Below are positions 19,812-27,547 of a DNA stretch of 33,448 nt, in pieces. Position 1 is the first letter of the stretch, and each line of letters begins with the position of its first letter. Below the pieces are notes generated by a model. That model worked only from the letters and a program-made list of their open reading frames with translations. It was not told the origin of the DNA and searched no databases. The DNA is taken from NCBI GenBank assembly GCA_025463555.1, contig JAODAS010000034.1, positions 1 through 33,448 of the forward strand. Reading direction: 5' to 3'. The DNA is from Schumannella sp. (GTDB lineage: Bacteria > Actinomycetota > Actinomycetes > Actinomycetales > Microbacteriaceae). The translations under genes and the position numbers were made by a program.

Positions 19812-19844
19812 GGTGGCCACAGTGTCTTCACGAACTGGGCCACC
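19812..19844 (+). promoter_or_regulatory. Strong stem-loop between rplO and secY
   Basis: GGTGGCC-A-CAGT / ACTG-GGCCACC pairs 11 bp with one bulged A around a 10-nt loop (19824-19833). It starts ten bases after the rplO stop and has no T-run. The 100-bp gap before secY is long for this operon, so an RNA-level role (processing, stability or attenuation lowering secY relative to ribosomal genes) is plausible but unproven. Confidence 0.55.
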
Positions 19845-19901
19845 CGTCCCGTCGGTCCACTCCGGACTGCCGCATTCCACGTTCCATCCTGGGAGGCTCC
19901 C

Positions 19902-21227
19902 GTGTTCAGTGCCGTCGCGCGGATCTTCCGCACGCCAGATCTGCGTAAGAAGATCGGGTTCACGCTCGGCGTCATCGCGATCTTCCGCCTCGGGTCCTTC
20001 ATCCCTGCGCCGTTCGTCGACTTCGGCAACGTGCAGGAGTGCCTGAAGCAGAACAGCAACGCCGGCGGCCTCTACGACCTCGTCAACCTGTTCAGCGGCG
20101 GTGCACTGCTGCAGCTGTCGGTGTTCGCGCTCGGCATCATGCCGTACATCACCGCGTCGATCATCGTGCAGCTGCTGCGCGTCGTCATCCCCCGGTTCGA
20201 AGCCCTGTACAAGGAGGGGCAGGCCGGTCAGTCCCGCCTGACCCAGTACACCCGGTACCTCACCATCGCGCTCGCGGTGCTGCAGTCGACCACGCTCATC
20301 ACGGTCGCCCGCAGCGGGCAGCTGTTCGGCACCAACTCGGGTGCGTGCGGCGATCTCATCGCAGACGACGCCTGGTACGCCATCCTGCTCATGGTCATCA
20401 CGATGACCGCCGGAACCGGCGTCATCATGTGGCTGGGCGAGCTCATCACCGAGCGCGGCGTCGGCAACGGCATGTCGATCCTGATCTTCACGTCGATCGC
20501 GGCGCGCTTCCCCGACTCGCTCTCCAAGATCCTGACGGAGCGCGGCCCCGAGGTGCTGATCGCCGTCATCGGCATCGGCGTGCTCATCATGATGGCCGTC
20601 ATCTTCGTCGAGCAGTCGCAGCGCCGGGTCCCCGTGCAGTACGCCAAGCGCATGGTCGGCCGCCGCACCTACGGCGGCAACAACACCTACATCCCGATCA
20701 AGGTCAACATGGCGGGCGTCGTGCCGGTCATCTTCGCCTCGTCGCTGCTGTACCTGCCGTCGCTGATCGCTCAGTTCAATCAGCCGGCCGTGGGCAGTGC
20801 GACAGCTCCGGCACCCTGGGTCGACTTCATCAACACCTACCTGACACGCGGCGACCACCCGCTGTACATGGCGCTGTACTTCCTGCTCATCGTCGGCTTC
20901 ACCTACTTCTACGTCGCCATCACGTTCAACCCGGACGAGGTCGCCGACAACATGAAGAAGTACGGCGGGTTCATCCCCGGCATCCGTGCCGGCCGGCCCA
21001 CCGCCGAGTACCTCGACTACGTGCTGACCCGCGTGACGCTCCCCGGCTCGATCTACCTCGGCTGCGTGGCGCTCATCCCGCTCATCGCGCTGGCCTTCAT
21101 CAACGCCAACCAGAACTTCCCGTTCGGCGGCACCAGCATCCTGATCATGGTCGGCGTCGGCCTCGAGACGGTGAAGCAGATCGACTCCCAGCTGCAGCAG
21201 CGGCATTACGAAGGCCTGCTTCGTTGA
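19902..21227 (+). CDS. secY: Preprotein translocase subunit SecY
   Basis: 441 residues with about ten hydrophobic segments: the channel of the Sec translocon. The N-terminal [29 protein letters not shown] (core [20 protein letters not shown]), [27 protein letters not shown] (core [20 protein letters not shown]), the cytosolic loop [32 protein letters not shown] (core [17 protein letters not shown]) and the C-terminal [20 protein letters not shown] are canonical. The start is the GTG at 19902, preceded by GGGAGG at 19891-19896 and giving the family N-terminus; the longer in-frame extension reads through the intergenic hairpin and is not homologous. The TGA overlaps the adk TTG. Confidence 0.98.
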   Translation: MFSAVARIFRTPDLRKKIGFTLGVIAIFRLGSFIPAPFVDFGNVQECLKQNSNAGGLYDLVNLFSGGALLQLSVFALGIMPYITASIIVQLLRVVIPRFEALYKEGQAGQSRLTQYTRYLTIALAVLQSTTLITVARSGQLFGTNSGACGDLIADDAWYAILLMVITMTAGTGVIMWLGELITERGVGNGMSILIFTSIAARFPDSLSKILTERGPEVLIAVIGIGVLIMMAVIFVEQSQRRVPVQYAKRMVGRRTYGGNNTYIPIKVNMAGVVPVIFASSLLYLPSLIAQFNQPAVGSATAPAPWVDFINTYLTRGDHPLYMALYFLLIVGFTYFYVAITFNPDEVADNMKKYGGFIPGIRAGRPTAEYLDYVLTRVTLPGSIYLGCVALIPLIALAFINANQNFPFGGTSILIMVGVGLETVKQIDSQLQQRHYEGLLR

Positions 21228-21817
21228 CGGCCCGCCTGCTCATCGTCGGTCCTCCCGGCGCCGGCAAGGGCACGCAGGCGGCGCGCATCGGCGAGCGGTT
21301 CGACATCCCGACGATCTCGACGGGGGACATCTTCCGCGCGAACATCGCGAACGAGACCGATCTGGGCAAACAGGTGAAGGCGATCGTGGATGCCGGGGAC
21401 TACGTCCCCGATGAGCTCACCAACGCACTGGTCACCGACCGTCTCAACGAGGCGGATGCCGACGGCGGGTTCCTGCTCGACGGGTATCCGCGCACTCCCG
21501 ACCAGGTGAAGTACCTGGCCGATCTGCTCGCCGGGCACGGGCATGTGCTGGATGCCGTGGTCCGCCTGGTCGCGGATGAGGACGAGATCGTGCGCCGGCT
21601 TCGTCAGCGCGCCATCGAGCAGGGTCGCGTCGACGACTCGGAGGCGTCGATCCGCCACCGGCAAGAGGTGTACCAGCGCGAGACGGCCCCGCTGCTGGAG
21701 ATGTTCCGCGAGCAGGGCCTGCTGGTCGAGGTCGACGGCCTCGGACCGGTCGACGAGGTCACGACGCGGATCTTCGCCGCGCTGGCGGAGCGCGGCCTGG
21801 GCGAAGCGGCCGCATAG
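21224..21817 (+). CDS. adk: Adenylate kinase
   Basis: 197 residues; interconverts ATP + AMP and 2 ADP. The P-loop [14 protein letters not shown] lies at residues 9-22, then [11 protein letters not shown] (AMP binding), [10 protein letters not shown] and the basic segment [15 protein letters not shown]. The LID is the short form, without the zinc-type insertion of long adenylate kinases. The start is a TTG in TTGA overlapping the secY stop; it gives the family's [12 protein letters not shown] beginning, and no alternative start precedes the P-loop. Many actinobacteria carry map next; here infA follows after 145 bp. Confidence 0.97.
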   Translation: MTARLLIVGPPGAGKGTQAARIGERFDIPTISTGDIFRANIANETDLGKQVKAIVDAGDYVPDELTNALVTDRLNEADADGGFLLDGYPRTPDQVKYLADLLAGHGHVLDAVVRLVADEDEIVRRLRQRAIEQGRVDDSEASIRHRQEVYQRETAPLLEMFREQGLLVEVDGLGPVDEVTTRIFAALAERGLGEAAA

Positions 21818-21835
21818 CCCGCTTTCGCAGCGTGG

Positions 21836-21865
21836 TGTGCAACGACGCGCGAAATACCGTAAAGT
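21836..21865 (+). promoter_or_regulatory. Possible promoter upstream of infA
   Basis: TAAAGT at 21860-21865 fits TANNNT within an AT-richer patch (GAAATACCGTAAAGTAGA). A -35-like TGTGCA at 21836-21841 lies 18 bases upstream. A separate promoter for the infA-rpmJ-rpsM-rpsK-rpoA-rplQ part is plausible because of the 145-bp gap after adk. Confidence 0.45.
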
Positions 21866-21962
21866 AGACCCTTGGTGCCTTGCGCCGCTTTCCGCGTGCG
21901 CTTCGAGTACCACACAACCCACCAACCCGCAGACCGGCTCGGCCTGCACTGTGAAACGAGTC

Positions 21963-22184
21963 ATGGCAAAAAAAGACGGCGTCATCGAGATCGAAGGCTC
22001 GGTGCTGGAGGCTCTGCCCAACGCGATGTTCCGCGTTGAGTTGACCAACGGCCACAAGGTCCTCGCGCACATCTCTGGCAAGATGCGCCAGCACTACATC
22101 CGCATCCTCCCCGAGGACCGCGTGATCGTGGAGCTGAGTCCCTACGACCTGACCCGCGGCCGCATCGTCTACCGCTACAAGTAG
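21963..22184 (+). CDS. infA: Translation initiation factor IF-1
   Basis: 73 residues, a single S1/OB fold that occupies the 30S A site during initiation. [42 protein letters not shown] (core [16 protein letters not shown]) and [13 protein letters not shown] are canonical. No clear ribosome-binding site is seen before the ATG (GAAACGAG at most). It probably has its own promoter. Confidence 0.99.
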   Translation: MAKKDGVIEIEGSVLEALPNAMFRVELTNGHKVLAHISGKMRQHYIRILPEDRVIVELSPYDLTRGRIVYRYK

Positions 22185-22227
22185 ACCGCGACCCCACGAC
22201 ATCCCGAGCCGAGAAGTAACGGCCTTG

Positions 22228-22260
22228 ATCTCGATACACCGGCTGACGCCGGCACTCGAT
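22228..22260 (+). repeat. Palindromic repeat family B, copy 1 (infA-rpmJ gap)
   Basis: A short element containing TCTCGATACACCGGC-TGAC-GCCGGCACTCGA: a perfect CCGGC/GCCGG stem inside TCGA/TCGA flanks. It belongs to a family I recognise as dispersed in Microbacteriaceae genomes. It fills the gap between infA and rpmJ. Confidence 0.8.
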
Positions 22261-22295
22261 TCCCGAGGCACGATGACAGCGAGAGAAGAAGCATC

Positions 22296-22412
22296 ATGAA
22301 GGTCAACCCCAGCGTCAAGCCGATCTGCGATCACTGCAAGGTGATCCGCCGCAACGGCGTCGTGATGGTCATCTGCAAGAGCAACCCGCGGCACAAGCAG
22401 CGCCAGGGTTGA
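22296..22412 (+). CDS. rpmJ: 50S ribosomal protein L36
   Basis: 38 residues, below common gene-finder limits. [20 protein letters not shown] and the following [12 protein letters not shown] keep the zinc ligands C11, C14, C27 and H33, so this is the zinc-binding (C+) form. A purine-rich GAGAGAAGAAG at 22281-22291 precedes the ATG. A strong hairpin begins at its stop codon. Confidence 0.97.
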   Translation: MKVNPSVKPICDHCKVIRRNGVVMVICKSNPRHKQRQG

Positions 22413-22454
22413 GCCAAAGGTTGACGCGGCGTAGCCGCATCAACCGAAGGCTCA
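22410..22454 (+). terminator. Hairpin starting at the rpmJ stop codon (terminator or processing site)
   Basis: TGAGCC-AAA-GGTTGA-c-GCGGC-GTA-GCCGC-a-TCAACC-GAA-GGCTCA: 6 bp, a symmetric 3x3 AAA/GAA internal loop, then 11 pairs with one C-A mismatch and a GTA loop. The inner part (22419-22445) resembles repeat family B. There is no T-run, so a factor-assisted terminator or RNA-stability element is as likely as an intrinsic terminator. Confidence 0.5.
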
Positions 22455-22489
22455 GGGTTGAGTAGCCGCGCAGCGGCGTGTCGAAACCC
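22455..22489 (-). repeat. Palindromic repeat family B, copy 3
   Basis: GGGTTGAGTAGCCGC-GCA-GCGGCGTGTCGAAACCC (15- and 17-base arms). It is the family B element in reverse orientation and follows the rpmJ hairpin directly. Confidence 0.8.
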
Positions 22490-22536
22490 ACATCCCGAAC
22501 ACACAACTGAATACACAACACGCAGCACCAGATCCC

Positions 22537-22572
22537 TGGTCTCGATACACCGGCTCCGCCGGCACTCGACCA
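22537..22572 (+). repeat. Palindromic repeat family B, copy 4
   Basis: TGGTCTCGATACACCGGC-TCC-GCCGGCACTCGACCA: TGGTC/GACCA and CCGGC/GCCGG stems. It lies in forward orientation between rpmJ and rpsM, 47 bp from an inverted copy. The remaining 80 bp before rpsM show only the ribosome-binding site AAGGAGAAG (22638-22646). Confidence 0.85.
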
Positions 22573-22651
22573 CCGGGGGGACACCTCGGGTGGAGGCCCG
22601 GGCACAGGTTCTGCATCACACCTCCACGAATCTCTACAAGGAGAAGCCGAC

Positions 22652-23032
22652 ATGGCACGTCTCGCCGGCGTCGACATTCCGCGTGACAAGCGCGTAGAAG
22701 TCGCACTGACGTACATCTACGGAGTGGGCCGCACGCGCGCCCTCGCCACACTGAAGGAAACCGGGATCAGCGGAGACATCCGCGTCAAGGACCTCAGCGA
22801 CGACCAGCTCGTCGCCCTGCGTGACTTCATCGAAGGCACATACAAGGTGGAGGGTGACCTGCGCCGCGAGGTGCAGGCCGACATCCGCCGCAAGGTCGAG
22901 ATCGGTTCGTACCAGGGCATCCGTCACCGTCGTGGCCTGCCCGTGCACGGCCAGCGCACCAAGACCAACGCCCGCACCCGCAAGGGCCCGAAGCGCACCG
23001 TCGCGGGCAAGAAGAAGGCAGGCAAGAAGTAA
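22652..23032 (+). CDS. rpsM: 30S ribosomal protein S13
   Basis: 126 residues. A head protein contacting P-site tRNA and the 50S subunit. [29 protein letters not shown] (core [19 protein letters not shown]) and [28 protein letters not shown] (core [20 protein letters not shown]) are canonical; the C-terminus is Lys-rich. Preceded by AAGGAGAAG; coupled to rpsK by TAATG. Confidence 0.99.
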   Translation: MARLAGVDIPRDKRVEVALTYIYGVGRTRALATLKETGISGDIRVKDLSDDQLVALRDFIEGTYKVEGDLRREVQADIRRKVEIGSYQGIRHRRGLPVHGQRTKTNARTRKGPKRTVAGKKKAGKK

Positions 23033-23433
23033 TGGCCGCACCGAAGGCAGCCGCCGGCCGCAAGCCGCGCCGCAAAGAGAAGAAGAACATCGCCGTGGGC
23101 CAGGACCACATCAATTCGACGTTCAACAACACGATCGTGTCGATCACCGACCCGAGCGGCGCGGTCATCGCGTGGGCTTCGGGCGGCGACGTCGGCTACA
23201 AGGGTTCGCGCAAGTCGACCCCGTTCGCGGCAGGCCTCGCGGCCGAGTCCGCTGCCCGCAAGGCGCAGGAGAACGGCATGAAGAAGGTCGACGTGTTCGT
23301 CAAGGGACCGGGCTCCGGTCGTGAGACCGCGATCCGCTCGCTGCAGTCCGCCGGCCTCGAGGTCGGATCGATCAACGACGTGACGCCGCAGGCGCACAAC
23401 GGCGTTCGTCCGCCGAAGCGTCGCCGCGTCTAG
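23032..23433 (+). CDS. rpsK: 30S ribosomal protein S11
   Basis: 133 residues. A platform protein near the mRNA exit. [29 protein letters not shown] (core [15 protein letters not shown]), the [16 protein letters not shown] block and the C-terminal [18 protein letters not shown] are diagnostic. Where several bacteria have rpsD next, here a composite palindrome precedes rpoA. Confidence 0.99.
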   Translation: MAAPKAAAGRKPRRKEKKNIAVGQDHINSTFNNTIVSITDPSGAVIAWASGGDVGYKGSRKSTPFAAGLAAESAARKAQENGMKKVDVFVKGPGSGRETAIRSLQSAGLEVGSINDVTPQAHNGVRPPKRRRV

Positions 23434-23443
23434 TTCTATCGGC

Positions 23444-23476
23444 GATCGAGTAGCCGCGTCGCGGTGTATCGAGATC
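23444..23476 (-). repeat. Palindromic repeat family B, copy 5 (rpsK-rpoA gap)
   Basis: GATCGAGTAGCCGC-GTC-GCGGTGTATCGAGATC, the family B element in reverse orientation. It forms the left half of a larger inverted pair with copy 6. Confidence 0.85.
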
Positions 23477-23485
23477 TCCCCACGG

Positions 23486-23520
23486 GGTGGCCTCGATACG
23501 CCTGCGGCTACTCGATAACC
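23486..23520 (+). repeat. Palindromic repeat family B, copy 6 (rpsK-rpoA gap)
   Basis: GGTGGCCTCGATACGCC-T-GCGGCTACTCGATAACC, in forward orientation. With copy 5 the whole 23445-23517 stretch can fold as one long hairpin: 13 perfect pairs, a small internal loop, then 11 more pairs. This lies just upstream of the rpoA leader. Confidence 0.85.
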
Positions 23521-23573
23521 GCGCACTTCATAACTCAACACAACGGCGGACCAGCCACCCGCTGAACTTCCGT

Positions 23574-23609
23574 GAGTGCCATATGGCGGGCACTCTCGCC
23601 GAAAGGAAA
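23574..23609 (+). promoter_or_regulatory. rpoA ribosome-binding site preceded by a hairpin
   Basis: GAGTGCC-ATATGGCG-GGCACTC (23574-23595) is a perfect 7-bp stem ending six bases before GAAAGGAAA (23601-23609), the ribosome-binding site that supports the GTG start at 23617. Confidence 0.5.
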
Positions 23610-23616
23610 CAACCCC

Positions 23617-24609
23617 GTGCTTATCGCACAGCGTCCCACCCTGTCTGAAGAGAGCATCTCCGAGTTCCGCTCGCGCTTCGTGATCGAGCCCCTCGAGCCC
23701 GGCTTCGGGTACACCCTGGGCAACTCGCTCCGTCGCACCCTGCTGTCGTCGATCCCCGGCGCAGCGGTCACCAGCATCCGCATCGACAACATCCAGCACG
23801 AGTTCGCAACCATCCCGGGTGTGAAAGAGGATGTCGTTGAGATCGTCCTCAACATCAAGCAGCTCGTCGTCTCGAGCGAGCACGACGAGCCGATCACCGC
23901 GTACCTGCGCAAGACCGGTTCCGGTCAGGTCACCGCGGCCGACATCTCGGCGCCGGCCGGTGTCGAGATCCACAACCCCGACCTGGTGATCGCCACTCTG
24001 AACGACAAGGCGAAGTTCGAACTCGAGCTGACCATCGAGCGTGGCCGCGGCTACGTCTCGGCGAGCCAGAACCGCAGCGAGTTCAGCGAAGCCGGTCAGA
24101 TCCCGATCGACTCGATCTACTCGCCGGTGCTGAAGGTCACGTACCGCGTCGAGGCGACCCGTGCGGGCGAGCGCACCGACTTCGACCGCCTCGTGGTCGA
24201 CGTCGAGAGCAAGCCGGCGATCACGCCCCGCGATGCCATCGCATCCGCGGGCCGTACCCTCGTCGAACTGTTCGGCCTGGCGCGCGAGCTCAACTCGGCT
24301 GCCGAGGGCATCGAGATTGGCCCCGCGCCGGTCGACGCGGTGCTGTCGAGCGAGCTGAGCATGCCCATCGAGGACCTCGACCTGTCGGTGCGTTCGTACA
24401 ACTGCCTCAAGCGCGAGGGCATCAACACGGTCAGCGAGCTCGTCGCCCTGTCGGAGACGCAGCTCATGAACATCCGCAACTTCGGCCAGAAGTCGGTCGA
24501 CGAGGTGAAGGACAAGCTGGTCGAGATGGGCCTGTCGCTGAAAGACAGCGTCCCCGGATTCGACGGCGCCCACTTCTACGGCGGCTACGACGACGAAGAA
24601 AGCGTCTAG
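23617..24609 (+). CDS. rpoA: DNA-directed RNA polymerase subunit alpha
   Basis: 330 residues. The N-terminal domain (about 1-228) dimerises and nucleates RNA polymerase assembly: [33 protein letters not shown] (core [20 protein letters not shown]). The C-terminal domain (about 245-310) binds UP elements and activators: [21 protein letters not shown] and [20 protein letters not shown]. The GTG start gives [12 protein letters not shown], the actinobacterial N-terminus; an upstream in-frame ATG at 23572 would read through the leader hairpin. Normal length; acidic C-terminus. Confidence 0.99.
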   Translation: MLIAQRPTLSEESISEFRSRFVIEPLEPGFGYTLGNSLRRTLLSSIPGAAVTSIRIDNIQHEFATIPGVKEDVVEIVLNIKQLVVSSEHDEPITAYLRKTGSGQVTAADISAPAGVEIHNPDLVIATLNDKAKFELELTIERGRGYVSASQNRSEFSEAGQIPIDSIYSPVLKVTYRVEATRAGERTDFDRLVVDVESKPAITPRDAIASAGRTLVELFGLARELNSAAEGIEIGPAPVDAVLSSELSMPIEDLDLSVRSYNCLKREGINTVSELVALSETQLMNIRNFGQKSVDEVKDKLVEMGLSLKDSVPGFDGAHFYGGYDDEESV

Positions 24610-24656
24610 GCCGGGCTCGCCCGATCTGAGACCGGAAACACTGGAGAACTGAGACC

Positions 24657-25271
24657 ATGCCCAAGCCCACGAAGGGTCCCCGCCTCGGCGGCGGTCCGGC
24701 ACACGAGCGCCTGCTGCTCGCGAACCTCGCCGCGGCGCTGTTCACGAAAAAGAGCTTCCAGACCTCCGAGTCGAAGGCCAAGCGCCTGCGTCCGCTGGCC
24801 GAGCGGCTCATCACGTTCGCGAAGCGCGGCGACCTGCACGCGCGTCGTCGCGTGCTGACCGTCATCCACGACAAGGGCGTGGTGCACGAGCTCTTCACCG
24901 AGATCGCGCCCCAGGTCGCCGACCGTGAAGGCGGCTACACGCGCATCGTGAAGACCGGCTACCGCAAGGGCGACAACGCCCCCATGGCCGTCATCGAGCT
25001 CGTCCTCGAGCCGGTGTCGAAGAAGCCGGCCTCGTCGAAGAAGTCGGCCGCCCGTGCCGACGTCAAGGTCGAGAAGCCGAAGGCTGCGGCTGAGGCTCCT
25101 GCCGACGAGACGACCGAGGCGCCGGCCGAGGAGACCGCCGCCGAGACCGCCGCCGAGACGCCGGCCGAGGCCGTCGAGAACGACGCGGTCGAGTCCGTCG
25201 AGGCCACGGAAGAGACCCCCGCCGAGGCGGAGGCCGAGACCGAGGCTGCTTCCGAGGACGAGTCCAAGTAG
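24657..25271 (+). CDS. rplQ: 50S ribosomal protein L17 with long acidic C-terminal tail
   Basis: 204 residues. The L17 core (1-120) has [24 protein letters not shown], the [17 protein letters not shown] helix and RREGGYTRI-like [27 protein letters not shown] (core [19 protein letters not shown]). The last ~80 residues are Ala/Glu/Thr-rich and strongly acidic after a short Lys-rich linker, a longer tail than in most bacteria. L17 lies by the exit tunnel, so the tail would be at the surface. GGAG at 24643-24646 precedes the ATG. A terminator follows. Confidence 0.98.
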   Translation: MPKPTKGPRLGGGPAHERLLLANLAAALFTKKSFQTSESKAKRLRPLAERLITFAKRGDLHARRRVLTVIHDKGVVHELFTEIAPQVADREGGYTRIVKTGYRKGDNAPMAVIELVLEPVSKKPASSKKSAARADVKVEKPKAAAEAPADETTEAPAEETAAETAAETPAEAVENDAVESVEATEETPAEAEAETEAASEDESK

Positions 25272-25284
25272 CTCGCACCGCATT

Positions 25285-25318
25285 CGAAAGGGCCCTCGCT
25301 CCGGCGCGGGCCCTTTCG
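25285..25318 (+). terminator. Intrinsic-type terminator after rplQ
   Basis: CGAAAGGGCCC (25285-25295) pairs perfectly with GGGCCCTTTCG (25308-25318) around a 12-nt loop, 13 bases past the rplQ stop. The 3' T-run is short (TTT within the stem), as is usual in high-GC actinobacteria. It should close the superoperon. Confidence 0.85.
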
Positions 25319-25331
25319 CGTACCCGGCGGG

Positions 25332-25343
25332 TAGCGTGGAGGC
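25332..25343 (+). promoter_or_regulatory. Candidate -10 box for a leaderless polymerase-domain gene
   Basis: TAGCGT (25332-25337) ends six bases before the ATG at 25344, the same geometry as upstream of the topoisomerase, ligase and truA genes. The GGAGG at 25338-25342 lies within the six-base spacer and is too close to the ATG to be a normal ribosome-binding site. Confidence 0.4.
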
Positions 25344-26375
25344 ATGGCATCCGAGGCGACGACCCTGCAGGTCCCCGGCCCGAACGGCGTCCGCGAGATG
25401 CGGGTCTCCAGCCCGAACCGCGTCCTGTGGCCAGAGCTCGGCATCACCAAGCTCGAGTACGCCGAATACCTGGTCGCCGTCGGCGATGCGTTCGTCGCGG
25501 CGAACGGCGACCGGCCGGTCGCGCTGCAGCGCTACCCCGAGGGCGTCGACGGCGAGCAGTTCTTCTCCAAGAGCCCGCCGAAGGGCGCGCCCGAGTGGAT
25601 CCGCACCACCGAGGTCACCTTCCCGAGCGGACGCAAGCACCCGATGCTGGTGATCGACGAACCCGCCGCCGCCGTGTGGATGGCGCAGATGAACACCATC
25701 GTGTTCCACCCGTGGCCGACGCTCGCGGCCGACATCGACCACCCCGATCAGCTGCGGCTCGACCTCGATCCCCAGCCGGGCAGGGGGCTTCAGGATGCGG
25801 TGCCCGCCGCTCTCGAGCTGCGACAGGTGCTGCAAGAGGCAGGCCTGACGGCGTTCATCAAGACATCCGGCAATCGCGGATTGCACGTGTACGCGCCGAT
25901 CGATGTCGAACACGACTTCATCGGCGTCCGGCACGCGGTGATCTCGGCGGCGCGCGAGCTCGAGCGGCGCATGCCCGACGCGGTGACGACCGCGTGGTGG
26001 AAGGAGGAGCGCGGCGAACGCGTCTTCGTCGACTTCAACCAGGCGGCGCGTGACCGCACCATCGCCGGCGCGTACAGCGCGCGGGCACGGCCCGACGCGA
26101 CGGTGTCGACACCGCTGGACTGGGACGAGGTCACCCCGGATCTGGACTCCACGCGCTTCACCGTCCGCACGGTCGCGGACCGGGTCGCGGCGATCTCCGA
26201 CCCGTGGAAGGACTTCGGGGCGAGGCGCGCGAACATCGACACCCTGCTGACCTGGTGGGAGCGGGACCTGGCGAACGGGCAGGGCGAGTTGCCGTACCCG
26301 CCGGAGCACCCGAAGATGCCGGGAGAGCCGCCGCGCGTGCAACCGAGCCGCGCCAAGAAGCCGGCGGCCGACTAG
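25344..26375 (+). CDS. LigD-type polymerase domain protein (archaeo-eukaryotic primase family)
   Basis: 343 residues, a stand-alone version of the LigD polymerase domain (Prim-PolC type), which adds ribonucleotides or nucleotides at gaps and breaks. Motifs: LDLDP (metal Asp140/Asp142), KTSGNRGLHVYAPI (H181) and VFVDFNQAARDRTIAGAYSARARP (core DFNQAARDRTIAGAYSAR, Asp230). N-terminal SPNRVLWPELGITKLEYAEY and SKSPPKGAPEW are also family features. It converges on an ATP-dependent ligase gene, like mycobacterial Prim-PolC next to LigC; a shared role in gap repair is inferred. No Ku gene is seen. Its TAG shares CTAG with the ligase stop. Confidence 0.93.
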   Translation: MASEATTLQVPGPNGVREMRVSSPNRVLWPELGITKLEYAEYLVAVGDAFVAANGDRPVALQRYPEGVDGEQFFSKSPPKGAPEWIRTTEVTFPSGRKHPMLVIDEPAAAVWMAQMNTIVFHPWPTLAADIDHPDQLRLDLDPQPGRGLQDAVPAALELRQVLQEAGLTAFIKTSGNRGLHVYAPIDVEHDFIGVRHAVISAARELERRMPDAVTTAWWKEERGERVFVDFNQAARDRTIAGAYSARARPDATVSTPLDWDEVTPDLDSTRFTVRTVADRVAAISDPWKDFGARRANIDTLLTWWERDLANGQGELPYPPEHPKMPGEPPRVQPSRAKKPAAD

Positions 26376-27415
26376 CTCAAGACCTCCGACAGGTCGTAGG
26401 CGTTCGCGATCTCGAGCTGGTCGTACGTGCACGACTTCGGGTCGCGGTCGTCGCGCCACCGCAAGAACTGCACGGTGTGCCGGAACCGCCAGCCCTCCAT
26501 CTGGTCGTACTTCACCTCGAGCACCCGTTCGGGCCGCAGCTTCACGAAGGACACATCCTTCGACGACGAGAACCGGCTGCGCTCGCCCTCCCCGGTGACG
26601 ACGGCGCCGGAGTCGTCGCGCTCCACCAGCGGCGCCAGCTCGTCGATCAGCTCGAGCCGTTTCGCATTCGAGAACGCCGAAGCCCCGCCTACCGGCAGCA
26701 ACTGCCCGTCGTCGCCGTAGAGCCCGAGCAGCAGCGACCCGACGCCCTGACCGGACTTGTGGGTGCGGTACGCGATCAGCACCACATCCGCCGTGCGGGA
26801 GTGCTTGATCTTGAGCATCGTGCGCTTGCCGGGCTGGTAGGTCGCGGCGAGCGGTTTGGCGATGACGCCGTCGAGCCCGGCACCCTCGAACTCGACGAGC
26901 CAGCGGCGGGCGACCGCGGCATCCTGAGTCGTCTGCGACAGGTGCAGAGGAGCCTTCACGGCCCCGAGCACCCGTTCGAGAGCGGTTCTGCGTTCCGAGA
27001 ACGGGGTGTCGAGCAGCGAGGTGCCGCCCTCGGCCAGCAGGTCGAATCCGACGAACGAGGCCGGGGTCTCGACCGACAGCTTCTGTACGCGGCTGTCGGC
27101 GGGGTGGATGCGCTGCGAGAGTCGCTCCCAATCGAGACGCTCGTTGCCCGGCTCGCCCCGGCGCACCACGATCTCACCGTCCACGACGGTGCCCGGAGGC
27201 AACTGCGCCGCGAACTCGGACACCAGTTCGGGGAAGTACCGCGTCAGCGGCTTCGAGCCCCGGCTGCCGATCTCGACGTCGCCCTGGGGCGAGACGGCGA
27301 CGATCGCGCGGAATCCGTCCCACTTCGGCTCGAACGCCAGCCCCCCGGTCTCGGGGACGTCGGAGACCGGCTTGGCGAGCATCGGCTCGGGGATGGGGTC
27401 GAAGGGCGCAGCCAT
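26372..27415 (-). CDS. ligC: ATP-dependent DNA ligase, LigC-like
   Basis: 347 residues. Motif I is EPKWDGFR with the adenylated Lys31; GSRGSKPLTRYFPEL is motif Ia/III region, VDGEIVV motif III, DGVIAKP motif IV and MLKIKHSRTADVVLIAYR (K-I-K, motif V). The C-terminal OB domain has SFVKLRPERVLEVKYDQMEGWRFRH (core LRPERVLEVKYDQMEG). There is no polymerase or phosphoesterase domain, so it is LigC rather than LigD. It seals nicks using ATP; in mycobacteria LigC works with Prim-PolC in base-excision repair. TAGGCT six bases before the ATG suggests a leaderless mRNA. The symbol rests on domain architecture. Confidence 0.92.
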   Translation of the reverse strand: MAAPFDPIPEPMLAKPVSDVPETGGLAFEPKWDGFRAIVAVSPQGDVEIGSRGSKPLTRYFPELVSEFAAQLPPGTVVDGEIVVRRGEPGNERLDWERLSQRIHPADSRVQKLSVETPASFVGFDLLAEGGTSLLDTPFSERRTALERVLGAVKAPLHLSQTTQDAAVARRWLVEFEGAGLDGVIAKPLAATYQPGKRTMLKIKHSRTADVVLIAYRTHKSGQGVGSLLLGLYGDDGQLLPVGGASAFSNAKRLELIDELAPLVERDDSGAVVTGEGERSRFSSSKDVSFVKLRPERVLEVKYDQMEGWRFRHTVQFLRWRDDRDPKSCTYDQLEIANAYDLSEVLS

Positions 27416-27427
27416 GTCGCGAGCCTA
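27416..27427 (-). promoter_or_regulatory. Candidate -10 box for a leaderless ligase mRNA
   Basis: On the minus strand TAGGCT (27427 to 27422) is followed by six bases (CGCGAC) and the ATG at 27415. No ribosome-binding site is present between them. Confidence 0.45.
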
Positions 27428-27461
27428 CGCGCGCCCCCGCCCCCGCCCCCCACCCCTGATC

Positions 27462-27537
27462 CGGATTCGCAAGCGCGCGCGGACACGCCGCCCGGCCGGG
27501 CGGCCGAGCGGCGTGTCGCGTGCGGGTTGCGAATCCG
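27462..27537 (-). terminator. Large GC-rich inverted repeat downstream of the symporter gene
   Basis: CGGATTCGCAA (27462-27472) pairs with TTGCGAATCCG (27527-27537), and ACACGCCGC with GCGGCGTGT nearer the loop, giving a 76-nt hairpin. It lies 11 bases beyond the symporter stop and just upstream of the ligase promoter, so it is likely the symporter-operon terminator and an insulator for the ligase gene. Confidence 0.7.
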
Positions 27538-27547
27538 CGAGAGGGGG

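Noticed and set aside
21818-21962. Searched the adk-infA gap for map (methionine aminopeptidase)
   Set aside because: Only 145 bp are present and no reading frame with aminopeptidase motifs exists; the gap holds a promoter-like sequence.
22228-23520. Family B palindromes considered as insertion-sequence ends or a CRISPR array
   Set aside because: No transposase, no regular spacing and no unique spacers; each is a short self-complementary unit in both orientations.
23434-23616. Searched the rpsK-rpoA gap for rpsD or a remnant
   Set aside because: The 183 bp contain palindromic repeats and the rpoA leader only; no S4-like translation in any frame.
24606-27131. 841-codon minus-strand open frame across rplQ and the polymerase gene
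   Set aside because: Antisense to well-supported genes, of repetitive Arg/Gly composition, and it crosses the rplQ terminator.
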